Notes: a model not told the origin generated them from the letters alone. 51,802 nt of DNA from Burkholderiales bacterium UBA2459 (GCA_002342365.1 DDPV01000045.1:1-51802), one strand, 5' to 3'. Shown: positions 1 through 7,645, counted from the stretch's first letter. Numbers and translations: made by a program.

Positions 1-22
1 TAAACCACTCATCCACCTCTCC
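1..22 (-). tRNA. tRNA-Ser, 5' fragment cut by the window edge
   Basis: Read on the minus strand, positions 22 to 1 give the start of a class II tRNA: a GGAGAGG acceptor strand followed by a D-arm beginning TGGATGAGTGGTTTA. This matches from memory the 5' part of betaproteobacterial tRNA-Ser genes. A perfect TATAAT box lies 10 bases upstream on the same strand, which supports a real tRNA promoter. The anticodon lies outside the window, so the isoacceptor cannot be read; the D-arm resembles the GGA isoacceptor as I remember it. Confidence 0.72.
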
Positions 23-31
23 GTGTCCAAA

Positions 32-37
32 ATTATA
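32..37 (-). promoter_or_regulatory. -10 box of the tRNA-Ser promoter
   Basis: The minus strand reads TATAAT here, a perfect sigma-70 -10 hexamer, placed so that transcription would begin within a few bases of the tRNA 5' end at 22. No good -35 hexamer is visible 16-18 bases upstream. Confidence 0.5.
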
Positions 38-280
38 CGTGAGCAGGGCCGATCCGATTGCAGGCCTTTTTGCGCCTTCGCGTATGTCCAGGCCTCCAGT
101 AAGCAGGCTCAAAAAAGTTAGAAGCCCTTGCTCTTGCCTGCAATCCTGGACTATTTCTTGCGAGTCGCGTACCTTTCAGGCGAATGTGCTTTTATTGACC
201 CTTTCTCAGTCTCGGTCTCAAGCTCGATGCCGCGCGTCCAATCCCAGTCCTGAGCTTTAATTGATACATATTATATCGTT
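38..280. other. Intergenic region between tRNA-Ser and the GST gene
   Basis: This stretch separates the divergent tRNA-Ser and GST genes. A 73-codon open frame lies inside it (39-260) but has no recognisable domain or ribosome-binding site, so I do not call it. The AT-rich segment at 258-280 contains TATTAT at 269-274 and could supply the -10 element for the downstream gene. Confidence 0.5.
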
Positions 281-1168
281 ATGACGAATCAAGCAGAAGT
301 CAGTCAGCCAGTATCGACGCCAACAAACTATGAGCCGCCCAAGCAGTGGCTGTGGCAGCAAGCCAATGGCGGACGCTTTGCCAACATCAACCGGCCGATC
401 GCAGGAGCCACCCACGATAAGGCGCTGCCGGTGGGCGAGCATCCCTTGCAGCTTTATTCGCTTGGCACACCCAATGGTGTAAAAGTCACCATCATGCTCG
501 AAGAGCTGCTCGCCTTAGGCCATCAGGCGGCCGAATACGACGCCTGGCCTGTGCGTATCGGCGATGGTGAACAGTTCAGCAGCGGTTTTGTTGCGCTGAA
601 CCCCAATTCCAAAATTCCGGCCCTTCTAGACAGAAGCGCTGACGAGCCGGTTCGGGTTTTTGAGTCTGCAGCCATCTTGTTCTATCTTGCAGAGCGATTC
701 GGAGAGTTTCTACCCGCTGAGCCACCTGCGCGAACCGAGTGTCTGTCCTGGCTTTTTTGGCAAATGGGAAGCGCGCCTTATCTGGGAGGCGGCTTTGGGC
801 ACTTTTATGCCTATGCGCCAAGCAAAATGGAGTATCCGATTGATCGCTTCACCATGGAGGTCAAGCGTCAAATGGATGTGCTCGATCAGTCATTGGCTGA
901 GCGTCTTCACATCATTGGCGATCAGTACACGATTGCCGATATGGCGATTTGGCCCTGGTACGGACAGTTGGTGCTTGGCCGGCTTTATGGCGCGGCTGAG
1001 TTTCTCAATGTGCAAAGTTATAAAAATCTGATGCGCTGGGCACTTCAGATTGGGCAAAGACCAGCGGTTCAGCGTGGCAGAGCGGTCAACAAGTTATCAG
1101 GTGATCCCGAAACGCAGGTGCCAGAGCGGCACAGTGAGGCGGATTTTCATGGCAAGCGCCTCGATTAG
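281..1168 (+). CDS. yghU: Glutathione transferase family protein, YghU type (GSH-dependent disulfide-bond oxidoreductase)
   Basis: The 295-residue product closely follows E. coli YghU as I remember it, about 288 residues. Shared blocks include the N-terminal FANINRP stretch, LQLYSLGTPNGVKVTIMLEE near residue 57 (start of the thioredoxin-like domain), NPNSKIPAL, RVFESAAILFYLAERFG, and the all-alpha C-terminal domain with GDQYTIADMAIWPWYG. YghU and YfcG enzymes bind two glutathiones and act as disulfide-bond reductases in the cytosol; the in vivo substrate is not settled. The start is the first ATG. No Shine-Dalgarno sequence precedes it and a -10-like TATTAT sits 6 bases upstream, so a leaderless mRNA is possible. 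It is convergent with the hydrolase gene, 11 bases away. Family assignment is strong; physiological role is inferred. Confidence 0.93.
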   Translation: MTNQAEVSQPVSTPTNYEPPKQWLWQQANGGRFANINRPIAGATHDKALPVGEHPLQLYSLGTPNGVKVTIMLEELLALGHQAAEYDAWPVRIGDGEQFSSGFVALNPNSKIPALLDRSADEPVRVFESAAILFYLAERFGEFLPAEPPARTECLSWLFWQMGSAPYLGGGFGHFYAYAPSKMEYPIDRFTMEVKRQMDVLDQSLAERLHIIGDQYTIADMAIWPWYGQLVLGRLYGAAEFLNVQSYKNLMRWALQIGQRPAVQRGRAVNKLSGDPETQVPERHSEADFHGKRLD

Positions 1169-1179
1169 TCATAGAGCGC

Positions 1180-2046
1180 TCAGCATACCGCCAGGTCCAT
1201 CCAATCGGCAATCTTTTGCAAGACGCGTTGTTTTTCAGGGTCGTTGAGCATTTCATGAAACATCATCGTTTCCCTGTGCACGGTCACGAGATCGGCGGGG
1301 ACAAGAGCGGCGAAGCGTTCGGCAGCCTGATTATCCACCAGCCGATCCTTTTGGGCTAAGAGCAAAAAAACCGGGGTGGACCAGGTCGCCAATCGACGGG
1401 GTAAGTGGTTGGCGCAATCCATCATCCAGGCAGCAAGACGAAGCGAAATCTTGCGATGCACCAGCGGATCATTCAGGTATCGCCTCACCACCTCCGGGTC
1501 GCGACAGACGGCGTTTGCATCCAAGCCATTGTCAAGACAGAGGTTGGGTGCAAAAATCGGCAGCGTTTTAAGCAAAGTCGACTGCAAGCCGCTTAGATGA
1601 ATCCCCAGTGCCGGAGCGCTCAGTACCGCTGCACGCACCTCGGGCATGCGCTCACTCGCTGTGCTAAGCGCTTGGGTGACCACCAGACCGCCCAGGCTGT
1701 GACCCAGGAGAATCAAGGGCAGCTCCTGGGCAATCTTGCTTGGCAGTTCGGCCACCACATGCTGCGCAACCTGGACCAGCCCTTCAACCAGCGCATCTGA
1801 CGAAGGAAGCGTTCCGCGTGCGCCCGCCGAGCGACCGTGGCCAAGATGGTCATAACCGATACAAATCCATCCTTCCTCTTGAAGGAAATGGGCTGTTTCG
1901 CTATAACGTCCCATATGTTCGCCGAGTCCATGCACGAGCAGTACGACGCCTCGGGGCTGATGCGCTTGGCCCTCAGGCCAGCGGTAGACCGCAAGCTCGC
2001 CTTGAGGCCACGGTAGCGCTTCGATCCTGGGATTTGAGTTTTTCAT
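1180..2046 (-). CDS. Alpha/beta hydrolase, monoacylglycerol lipase / lysophospholipase family
   Basis: The 288-residue protein is a serine hydrolase of the Hydrolase_4 (monoglyceride lipase-like) family. The visible marks are the oxyanion motif HGLGEH near residue 39, GYDHLGHGRS, the nucleophile elbow GHSLGG with Ser117, a candidate acid in AQKDRLVD, and the C-terminal FHEMLNDPEK carrying the catalytic His. No signal peptide is evident, so it is probably cytosolic or peripherally membrane-bound, acting on monoacylglycerols or lysophospholipids. Substrate cannot be read from sequence. The ATG start has only a weak upstream purine stretch. A small membrane-protein ORF overlaps its 5' end in another frame and could couple translation. 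Confidence 0.88.
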   Translation of the reverse strand: MKNSNPRIEALPWPQGELAVYRWPEGQAHQPRGVVLLVHGLGEHMGRYSETAHFLQEEGWICIGYDHLGHGRSAGARGTLPSSDALVEGLVQVAQHVVAELPSKIAQELPLILLGHSLGGLVVTQALSTASERMPEVRAAVLSAPALGIHLSGLQSTLLKTLPIFAPNLCLDNGLDANAVCRDPEVVRRYLNDPLVHRKISLRLAAWMMDCANHLPRRLATWSTPVFLLLAQKDRLVDNQAAERFAALVPADLVTVHRETMMFHEMLNDPEKQRVLQKIADWMDLAVC

Positions 2047-2176
2047 TCTGAGACTTTAGGCGATTCAGGCGGGCTTCTTGATAGTAAAACGATATGGTTG
2101 TGACCGACCACAAGCAGCATAAGCCAAGTACAACCGTGACGGCGAGGCCAAAAAATCGATGCGGATATTTGAACAT
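1973..2176 (-). CDS. Possible small single-span membrane protein
   Basis: This candidate has 67 residues starting MFKYPHRFFG. A hydrophobic span of about 20 residues (GLAVTVVLGLCCLWSVTTI) is followed by a basic, helix-prone stretch (YQEARLNRLKSQNEKLKSQ). A GGAG sits 6 bases before this ATG; an alternative ATG lies 12 bases further upstream at 2188. The last 74 bases overlap the hydrolase gene in a different frame. The pattern (TM then short coiled coil) resembles small bitopic proteins in general, but I recognise no family. It may be a chance ORF; the Shine-Dalgarno and hydrophobic profile are the only support. Confidence 0.35.
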   Translation of the reverse strand: MFKYPHRFFGLAVTVVLGLCCLWSVTTISFYYQEARLNRLKSQNEKLKSQDRSATVASRRACGLPLA

Positions 2177-2268
2177 GAGACGCTCCATAACGATGGTGTG
2201 GAGCCTTCATGCTAGTGGGTCACTGGCTCATAGCGTGAGCCAGTATATTTCGCGCCCCGGTTTGGCGT

Positions 2269-3243
2269 TCATGCATATTGCGCCTTTGCGCTTTCAAGCG
2301 TCGCGAGGACTTTTTCCCTGAGATGCTTCGGAGCGAGCACCTCGACTTGATCGCCGTGACGCAAAATATCCATGATGAGTTCACGATCATCGGAAAAGGG
2401 AAGCTCCATCAGCACGTAACCCTCGGCGTCGCTCGCGAGGCGCTGTTTCGGGTGCCATTGTTCGCTTTGAACCCATCGTGCACGCTCGGGCGAAAACCGC
2501 AGCCGGGCTGTTCCGATCACCCGGCCGGCAAAAATCCCGTAGCCGGCGTTTGTATGGGCATCAAGCGTTCGATTGCTCACTTCCTTGCAGGTTTTAGTTG
2601 TGGGCTGGCATTGCATGATCAGATCAAGCGAAAAGCTTCGCAGGCCTCGACGCATATGGCACCAGGCATCGAGGTACCAGTTTTCGCGGTAATGGGTGAG
2701 GCGTTGCGGTGAAATCATGCGTTCACTGACTTCATTCTTGCTGCGCGAGGCGTAGCGTATCAGCAGCTGTTTTCGCTCAAGAAGGGCTTTGCCGATCTGC
2801 TGAAAGGCGCTCAACTGCGGACTGCGCTGGGCATGCGAAATCAGGCGCAGTCGCTTTCTTAATTCAAGCCCTGGCGTTTGGCTGCCACCCAGGGTGGCCT
2901 CAACCCGCTCAATCAGTGCCGATAAATGGGGCCCGATAAAGCCTGCCTGATCGAGTTGCAAGAGCATGCTGTGCATGGTGATTAATGCAAGTGCTTCTTG
3001 CTGACTAAACCACAGCCCAGGCAGTTCAAAGCGCGGTCCAACGCGATGCAGGCGCTCAAACTCGTAGGCCCGTTCAAAAGCGTTATAAACGATCGGAGCA
3101 TGAAAGCGATCGCGCAAGACTTCAAGGTCACGTTTGAACGTTGCACGTGAAATCTCAAGCTCATTTAAAAAACTGACGATGGGTACCTTGCCGCGAGCCT
3201 GTAACATATCGCGGATTCGGTAGAGGCGCTCAAGTTGGTTCAT
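2269..3243 (-). CDS. WYL-domain transcriptional regulator (YafY/DeoR-like)
   Basis: The 324-residue protein has an N-terminal winged helix (MNQLERLYRIRDMLQ, then ISRATFKRDLEVLRDRF as recognition helix) and a WYL-type C-terminal half containing the segment ENWYLDAWCHMRRGLRSFSLDLI. The final third, with ERARWVQSEQWHP and LPFSDDRELIMDILRHGDQVEVL, matches the WCX extension typical of this family. WYL proteins are ligand-responsive regulators that can repress or activate. The gene diverges from the flavoprotein gene with 75 bases between starts, so that gene is the most likely target, together with its own promoter. WYL regulators are sometimes linked to defence loci, but nothing of that kind is nearby. 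Confidence 0.88.
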   Translation of the reverse strand: MNQLERLYRIRDMLQARGKVPIVSFLNELEISRATFKRDLEVLRDRFHAPIVYNAFERAYEFERLHRVGPRFELPGLWFSQQEALALITMHSMLLQLDQAGFIGPHLSALIERVEATLGGSQTPGLELRKRLRLISHAQRSPQLSAFQQIGKALLERKQLLIRYASRSKNEVSERMISPQRLTHYRENWYLDAWCHMRRGLRSFSLDLIMQCQPTTKTCKEVSNRTLDAHTNAGYGIFAGRVIGTARLRFSPERARWVQSEQWHPKQRLASDAEGYVLMELPFSDDRELIMDILRHGDQVEVLAPKHLREKVLATLESAKAQYA

Positions 3244-3318
3244 GCTCTGGCGATTCTAGCGCTTGGCTTTGCGGGGTGGGGCGCATCGAAACAAACTCAA
3301 TACAGCACGGAGTCCATG

Positions 3319-4599
3319 ATGGAGGGCCGCAGCGCCTTGCGCGCAAGGTCGATCGATTCAGCAATCGGTGCAAGCGGGCTGCAGACGTTTAGCTGCGATA
3401 ACCTGGTGATTGGTGCAGGCCCTGCGGGAACGAGTTGTGCACATTGGCTAGCGCGGCAGGGTCAGGATGTTTTGCTGGTTGATCAGTGTGCCTTTCCGCG
3501 CCACAAAGTGTGCGGTGATGGTTTGATTCCTGATGCACTGGCGGCACTCGCGCGACTCGGGTTGCTCGACGAGGTGTTGGCCAAAGCCCATCTGGTCGAT
3601 CATGTTCGCTGCGTGGCTCCCAGTTCGCGCGCGGTTGAGATTTCGGCACCAATGGCTGTGATATCGCGGTATTGCCTTGACGAGATTTTGCTCAAGGCTG
3701 CGCTTGCTCAGGGTGCAAGCTTTAAGTCGAACATGCATTTTGAAAGGCTGTCGCGAGAAAGCGAACCCGCAGGCCAAGTCAACGGTGCCTGGTTTCGCAA
3801 GCTAGGCGAAGCGGTCTTTGTCGGCGCAAGGCGCGTGGTATTAGCCACGGGTGCATCCGCTGCTGCGCTAGGGGCGGCAGGCGTGAGCCATCGCCGCGCA
3901 CCGAGTGCTATGGCGTTAAGAACAATCATAAGACACCCGGATCTGCGTGGACAAATCAGTGGATTGCAAGTGATTTGGCACCGTGCTTTAAGCCCGGGCT
4001 ATGCTTGGATTTTTCCCATGTCTGAGCACTGTTACAACATGGGTATTGGGGTTTTTGACGTGGCCGAGGCTTGGCCGCAGCACAAGCTCAATCTTCGTAG
4101 TCTTTATGAGCGTTTTGTGGCCGTCAACCCGCTTGCAGGGCGGCTGCACAACGAAGGTGAAACGATCCTTGCGCTCAAAGGAGCGCCGCTACGCAGTGGC
4201 TTAGTTGGTGCAAAGCCCTGGCAAGAGGGGCTGATCATTTGCGGCGAGGCGATCGGCAGCACCTATGGTTTGACGGGCGAGGGGATCGGAAAAGCGATGG
4301 AGACCGGGATCATGGCCGCTGAGAGTATGTTGTCATCCGATGCAGCCCAAGGTCTTGCAAATGCGCAAACTGGCCCCATGTATGAATCATCTCTGCAGGG
4401 TTTACGTGCACGCTATGCGCAGTATGAGAAAGCGAATCGCATCAACCGTCAGCCATGGCTTGCCGAGCTTCTGATTCAATGGGCGGCGCGCAGCGAGCGG
4501 CTTCGCGATTGGGCCTGCGACGTACTGAACGAGAAGCGTTCACCCGAGGACCTGGTCACCGTGAGCGGCTTAATGCGCTTATTGCTTCAAAAGTCTTAA
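3319..4599 (+). CDS. FAD-dependent oxidoreductase, geranylgeranyl reductase-like family
   Basis: The protein has 426 residues. A Rossmann GxGxxG FAD site (LVIGAGPAGTSCAHWLARQG) lies near the N-terminus, followed by the FPRHKVCGDGLIPDAL block characteristic of geranylgeranyl reductases and related flavin halogenases or monooxygenases. The second FAD contact reads GEAIGSTYGLTGEGIGKAMETG, where the usual family sequence is GDAAG; Glu310 stands in for the usual Asp. Such enzymes reduce isoprenoid or other unsaturated lipids; the substrate here is unknown. I chose the ATG at 3319 because GGAG ends 6 bases before it; 3316 is also possible, and the open frame extends upstream to 3235 without a good site. 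It is followed after 10 bases by the thioredoxin-TPR gene, so the two are probably co-transcribed. Confidence 0.85.
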   Translation: MEGRSALRARSIDSAIGASGLQTFSCDNLVIGAGPAGTSCAHWLARQGQDVLLVDQCAFPRHKVCGDGLIPDALAALARLGLLDEVLAKAHLVDHVRCVAPSSRAVEISAPMAVISRYCLDEILLKAALAQGASFKSNMHFERLSRESEPAGQVNGAWFRKLGEAVFVGARRVVLATGASAAALGAAGVSHRRAPSAMALRTIIRHPDLRGQISGLQVIWHRALSPGYAWIFPMSEHCYNMGIGVFDVAEAWPQHKLNLRSLYERFVAVNPLAGRLHNEGETILALKGAPLRSGLVGAKPWQEGLIICGEAIGSTYGLTGEGIGKAMETGIMAAESMLSSDAAQGLANAQTGPMYESSLQGLRARYAQYEKANRINRQPWLAELLIQWAARSERLRDWACDVLNEKRSPEDLVTVSGLMRLLLQKS

Positions 4600-4609
4600 C
4601 GGAGGATGT

Positions 4610-5467
4610 ATGTTGATGGACTTGAATGAGTCGACGTTTCAGGATGATGTCCTTGAGTTTTCAAAGACGCAACCTGTCTTGGTCGATTTTTGGGCGCCCT
4701 GGTGCGGGCCTTGCCGCGTACTGGGTCCGATTCTTGAGAGCTTGAGCGCTGAGTACGAGGGCCGCGTTCGGATGGTGAAGATCAACGCTGATCACGCGCC
4801 CAAGCTGTCCCAGCAATATCAGATCCGCAGCATCCCAATGGTTCTACTTTTTAAGGATGGCAAAGTGGCGGATCAGTTTCTCGGTTTACGGCAGGCTGCC
4901 GAAATCAGGCGATTGATTGACGCTCAGCTGCCGCGGCTTGAAGATGCCGATTTGGCGCTGGCCATTGAGTTTGCCGAGGCGCATCGTTTTGACGATGCGA
5001 TCGATGCCTACAAACGGGTACTTGCCTTAAACCCTGCCCAGGAGCAGGCGCGGCTGGCTTATGTTCAAGTTTTGCTACGGGCATCGATGTGGCAGGAGGC
5101 TTTGCAGGCCTTTGAAGTCTTGCGATCCAAAGCTCGAATCGATCCTAAAATCGGATCGGTGGAGGTGTTGATTCAGGCAGCGACAGGCTTGGCTCAATCG
5201 GTCGGCAGTGCTTCGTTAGCGGCTTCAAACAGCATCGATTCGCTGGACGATGCGAGTGTGCCGCAACGCACATTGCGCCGTGCGCAACAGGCGATGCTTT
5301 CGGCTTGCTGGGCTGAAGCGATGAATTTGTTTCTTGAGGTGCTAGCAACAGACCGCAAAACCGAAGGCGAACGAGTCCGGAAGTCTATGCTGGCAATTTT
5401 TCAGCTTTGTCCGGATCAAGAACTCGTGGGCCAGTATCGACGAAAGCTGAGCGCGCTACTTCATTGA
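4610..5467 (+). CDS. cnoX: Thioredoxin-TPR co-chaperone, CnoX/YbbN family
   Basis: The 285-residue protein has a thioredoxin domain at residues 1-110 with an intact WCGPC active site (Cys32, Cys35), the RSIPMVLLFKDG block around the cis-proline, and a C-terminal TPR region from about residue 115 (ALAIEFAEAHRFDDAIDAYKRVL and later repeats). That is the architecture of CnoX/YbbN, a holdase that hands oxidised clients to DnaK and GroEL. E. coli CnoX lacks the first active-site cysteine, while some other bacterial members keep CxxC, as here, so disulfide reductase activity is likely. The ATG follows a GGAGG by 5 bases; a second ATG lies two codons later. Its stop overlaps the convergent small zinc-ribbon gene by 7 bases. 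Confidence 0.9.
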   Translation: MLMDLNESTFQDDVLEFSKTQPVLVDFWAPWCGPCRVLGPILESLSAEYEGRVRMVKINADHAPKLSQQYQIRSIPMVLLFKDGKVADQFLGLRQAAEIRRLIDAQLPRLEDADLALAIEFAEAHRFDDAIDAYKRVLALNPAQEQARLAYVQVLLRASMWQEALQAFEVLRSKARIDPKIGSVEVLIQAATGLAQSVGSASLAASNSIDSLDDASVPQRTLRRAQQAMLSACWAEAMNLFLEVLATDRKTEGERVRKSMLAIFQLCPDQELVGQYRRKLSALLH

Positions 5468-5658
5468 TCGACGGGCTTGGCCGACGGCATCTGCGCATCA
5501 TCGCCTGATTTGACAGGCACCTGCGCCTTGCGCCTTGCCATGCAATGCGCACAAATAAATCGACGTACACCGCCACGCGTCATCACCCACTTGCCTTGGG
5601 ACTCATCGCGGTCAACGCGACAGCTTGAGCAAAAACGTTGCTTGGGACTTTGCTGCAT
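5461..5658 (-). CDS. Small zinc-ribbon-like protein, uncharacterised
   Basis: The 65-residue product contains two CxxC pairs, FCSSC near residue 9 and FICAHC near residue 34, separated by about 24 residues including the GKWVMTRGGVRRF stretch. This is the layout of a one-site zinc ribbon. A GGGAT about 8 bases upstream can serve as ribosome-binding site. The C-terminus is polar and probably disordered. I do not recognise a named family; function could be nucleic-acid binding or a rubredoxin-like metal site. The gene is convergent with cnoX and overlaps its last 7 bases. Confidence 0.55.
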   Translation of the reverse strand: MQQSPKQRFCSSCRVDRDESQGKWVMTRGGVRRFICAHCMARRKAQVPVKSGDDAQMPSAKPVDQ

Positions 5659-5953
5659 TTCATAAATCCCGCCGCCCTCGGCGATCCTGACTTCTTGTTA
5701 TAAGGCGAAAGTATGCCTGATTCACAATACGCCTCCACTGCGAAGGGGCGCAACGCCAGGCCCTGCTGACATGCCGGTCAATACGGGCGGACATTCCAAC
5801 TTGGAATTTCATCAAGCCTCCCCGATAATGCGATCAGCTTACTGCGCGATCGTGACATCATAGAATGTGATGGAAAGCCGCGCTCTGTGGCTGTGCTGCA
5901 AACACCGCTGAGCGCACCTCGATTGACTGATTTTCGCTCCCCGGGGACCCGTT
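5659..5953. other. Intergenic region with an inverted repeat
   Basis: The region lies between the divergent zinc-ribbon and coiled-coil membrane protein genes. It holds the perfect inverted repeat at 5793-5807 and a TAGAAT at 5861-5866 that could be a -10 box for the downstream gene; its -35 partner (CTTACT, 17 bases away) is poor. I see no RNA gene here. Confidence 0.4.
5793..5807. promoter_or_regulatory. 15-bp inverted repeat, possible operator
   Basis: ATTCCAA-C-TTGGAAT is a perfect 7-bp inverted repeat around a single central base. It is too short-looped to be an RNA hairpin of note and looks like a dimeric protein-binding site. It lies about 150 bases upstream of the coiled-coil membrane protein gene. 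The binding protein is unknown. Confidence 0.35.
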
Positions 5954-6355
5954 ATGTCCATGAACCCGAAACTACGGATTCGCCATTACGAAGCAGCTAT
6001 TGCCGAATACGAACAGATGCTTATCGCCTATCGTGAGGCCGTTGAGCACTTGCAGCGCACCGAAGCTGATAAGGCGCATCTGGCCGCATTCCAGGCCCGA
6101 AAGCACCGTCAAGAAGCCGAGCGGGAGATTGCCAGAGCCGAGCAAACCGACACGGTCCCTTTAGCAGCGCGTTTAGCCGATGAGGATGAGAAGCAGACCA
6201 AGGCGGCCTTTGGCAAGTTGACGATCTTTACCGTGGCGGTGATCGGTGCTGTGCTTGTGGCGATTTTCGCAGGCACCACGGGCGATCTCAGCAAAACCTG
6301 GAAAACCGACTCGGCTGCCGACTTTGCGAAATCGGTTCAGTATCCCAAGCAGTAG
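5954..6355 (+). CDS. Coiled-coil protein with one membrane span, uncharacterised
   Basis: The product has 133 residues. Residues 6-62 are rich in A, E, K, R and Q and predicted by eye to form a long helix or coiled coil (ending EAEREIARAEQ). Residues 89-107 form one transmembrane helix (LTIFTVAVIGAVLVAIFAG), followed by a 26-residue tail. There is no signal peptide ahead of the helix, so the coiled coil is probably cytosolic. The start is supported by GGGGA about 7 bases upstream. It stands alone between a divergent small gene and the convergent ABC transporter gene, with its own intergenic space. I recognise no family and propose no function. Confidence 0.7.
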   Translation: MSMNPKLRIRHYEAAIAEYEQMLIAYREAVEHLQRTEADKAHLAAFQARKHRQEAEREIARAEQTDTVPLAARLADEDEKQTKAAFGKLTIFTVAVIGAVLVAIFAGTTGDLSKTWKTDSAADFAKSVQYPKQ

Positions 6356-6473
6356 TGAATGGGGTGCACCGCGATCGGCTGTGGGCCCGTCTTGGACTTT
6401 GGCGCCTTCACTTGATCGGGCGAATCGGGTGACATTCTGCGCCCTGATTTGATTGAGACGAATCGGGTCAAAC

Positions 6474-7559
6474 TCACTCCGGCTTGAAGGTGACCACATG
6501 ATCCGCATCGAGCCGAACGCCGATGGCTTCGCCATAATCATGATTGTGATGGCTTGGTACCAGCGTGAGGACTTCGCTGCCAGACGCTAAACGCAGCGCA
6601 TATAGGAATTGCGCGCCCCGAAAGGCTTTACGAACGATTTCACCGGTGATTGTTGAGGCGTCATCGTGCACCACGTCGTCGGGCCGCAGCAGGACCATCA
6701 AGCGGCCCTGTGCGTCGCTCGATGATGCAGCCATTGCAAGATCGGCAGGGTCCTGAATCCAAAGCTCACCGAGCTCGGTTTGCAGCAGGCTTTTGCCGTT
6801 GCGCTGAATCATTTGTGCGTGCAAAAAGGAACCCTGGCCAACAAAGTTCGCCACCCGCCGCGACCGCGGCTGGTGATACAGCCGCCAAGCGGTGTCCCAC
6901 TGCTCAACGCGACCGGCAGACATCACACCGACCGAGTCGGCCAGGGCAAAGGCTTCGTGTTGATCATGGGTGACCAGAAGCGCGGTGGTTCCGTGACGCT
7001 TGAGCAGATCGCGCAAATCCATGGCCAGTCGCTCGCGCAGCGCAGGGTCGAGGTTTGAGAAGGGCTCATCGAGCAGTAGCAGATGCGGTCGCGGAGCAAG
7101 CGCTCGAGCTAGTGCCACGCGTTGCTGCTGGCCACCCGAAAGTTCGTGCGGGAATCGATGTTCAAAGCCTTCAAGCCCGACGAGTTCGAGCAATTCGAGT
7201 GCCTGCGTCGTGGCCGATTCCTTGGAATGCTTTCGAAGTCCAAACGTTATGTTTTGCAAGACGCTAAGGTGCGGAAACAAAGCGTAGTCCTGAAAGACAA
7301 TACCAACTTGGCGCCGTTCAGGGGCAAGCGTTTTGCCGTGCCTTGAGACCAGCTGCTTTTTGATATAAATTTCACCATGGTCGATCGCTTGAAATCCAGC
7401 AATGGCGCGCAGCACGGTGGTTTTGCCCGACCCAGACGCTCCGAGCAGACAGCCGATCGCAGCTTCTTCAAGCTGAAAGGAAAGTCGATCCAATACGCTT
7501 CGGCGCTGTGCGCCGTCGTCAAAAGAAACGGTGACCTGATCAAGGCTTAGTGCATGCAT
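6474..7559 (-). CDS. fbpC: ABC transporter ATP-binding protein, FbpC/PotA-like
   Basis: The 361-residue ATPase shows Walker A (GASGSGKTT), Q-loop (QDYALFPHL), signature LSGGQQQR, Walker B (LLLLDEPFSNLD) and the switch His in LLVTHDQHEA. About 130 residues follow, forming a TOBE-like regulatory domain (RPDDVV, GAQFLYALRL). This fits the FbpC/CysA/PotA importer subfamily. The divergent permease is of the FbpB type, so ferric iron is the likeliest substrate, but no Fur-box-like sequence is visible in the shared promoter region. I chose the ATG at 7559 (MHALSLDQVTVSF); the open frame runs 57 codons further upstream into the divergent gene and is unlikely to be coding there. Confidence 0.85.
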   Translation of the reverse strand: MHALSLDQVTVSFDDGAQRRSVLDRLSFQLEEAAIGCLLGASGSGKTTVLRAIAGFQAIDHGEIYIKKQLVSRHGKTLAPERRQVGIVFQDYALFPHLSVLQNITFGLRKHSKESATTQALELLELVGLEGFEHRFPHELSGGQQQRVALARALAPRPHLLLLDEPFSNLDPALRERLAMDLRDLLKRHGTTALLVTHDQHEAFALADSVGVMSAGRVEQWDTAWRLYHQPRSRRVANFVGQGSFLHAQMIQRNGKSLLQTELGELWIQDPADLAMAASSSDAQGRLMVLLRPDDVVHDDASTITGEIVRKAFRGAQFLYALRLASGSEVLTLVPSHHNHDYGEAIGVRLDADHVVTFKPE

Positions 7560-7645
7560 GGGCTTGGCTCGTGGACAAGGATAGCAAGTCCTTAAGTCCA
7601 TCTGCGCGTCTCTGACACTTGGCCCGACCGTACAATCGAGTCGGC
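7560..7645. promoter_or_regulatory. Divergent promoter region of the ABC transporter genes
   Basis: This 86-base gap separates the starts of the ATPase and permease genes. It contains the tandem repeat AAGTCC-TT-AAGTCC at about 7586-7599 and an upstream GGAC that can pair with the first GTCC. No convincing -35/-10 pair or Fur-like site is seen. Confidence 0.35.

Noticed and set aside
2269..5467. WYL regulator as sign of a defence island
   Set aside because: The neighbours are a flavoprotein and a redox chaperone; no nuclease, toxin, restriction or phage gene is nearby.
6421..6468. Direct repeat CGAATCGGGT at 6421-6430 and 6459-6468
   Set aside because: Ten bases in a short non-coding gap between convergent genes; no associated structure, could be chance.
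7560..7645. Possible Fur box in the divergent ABC transporter promoter
   Set aside because: The region lacks GATAATGATAAT-like sequence; the only repeat is AAGTCC-TT-AAGTCC.
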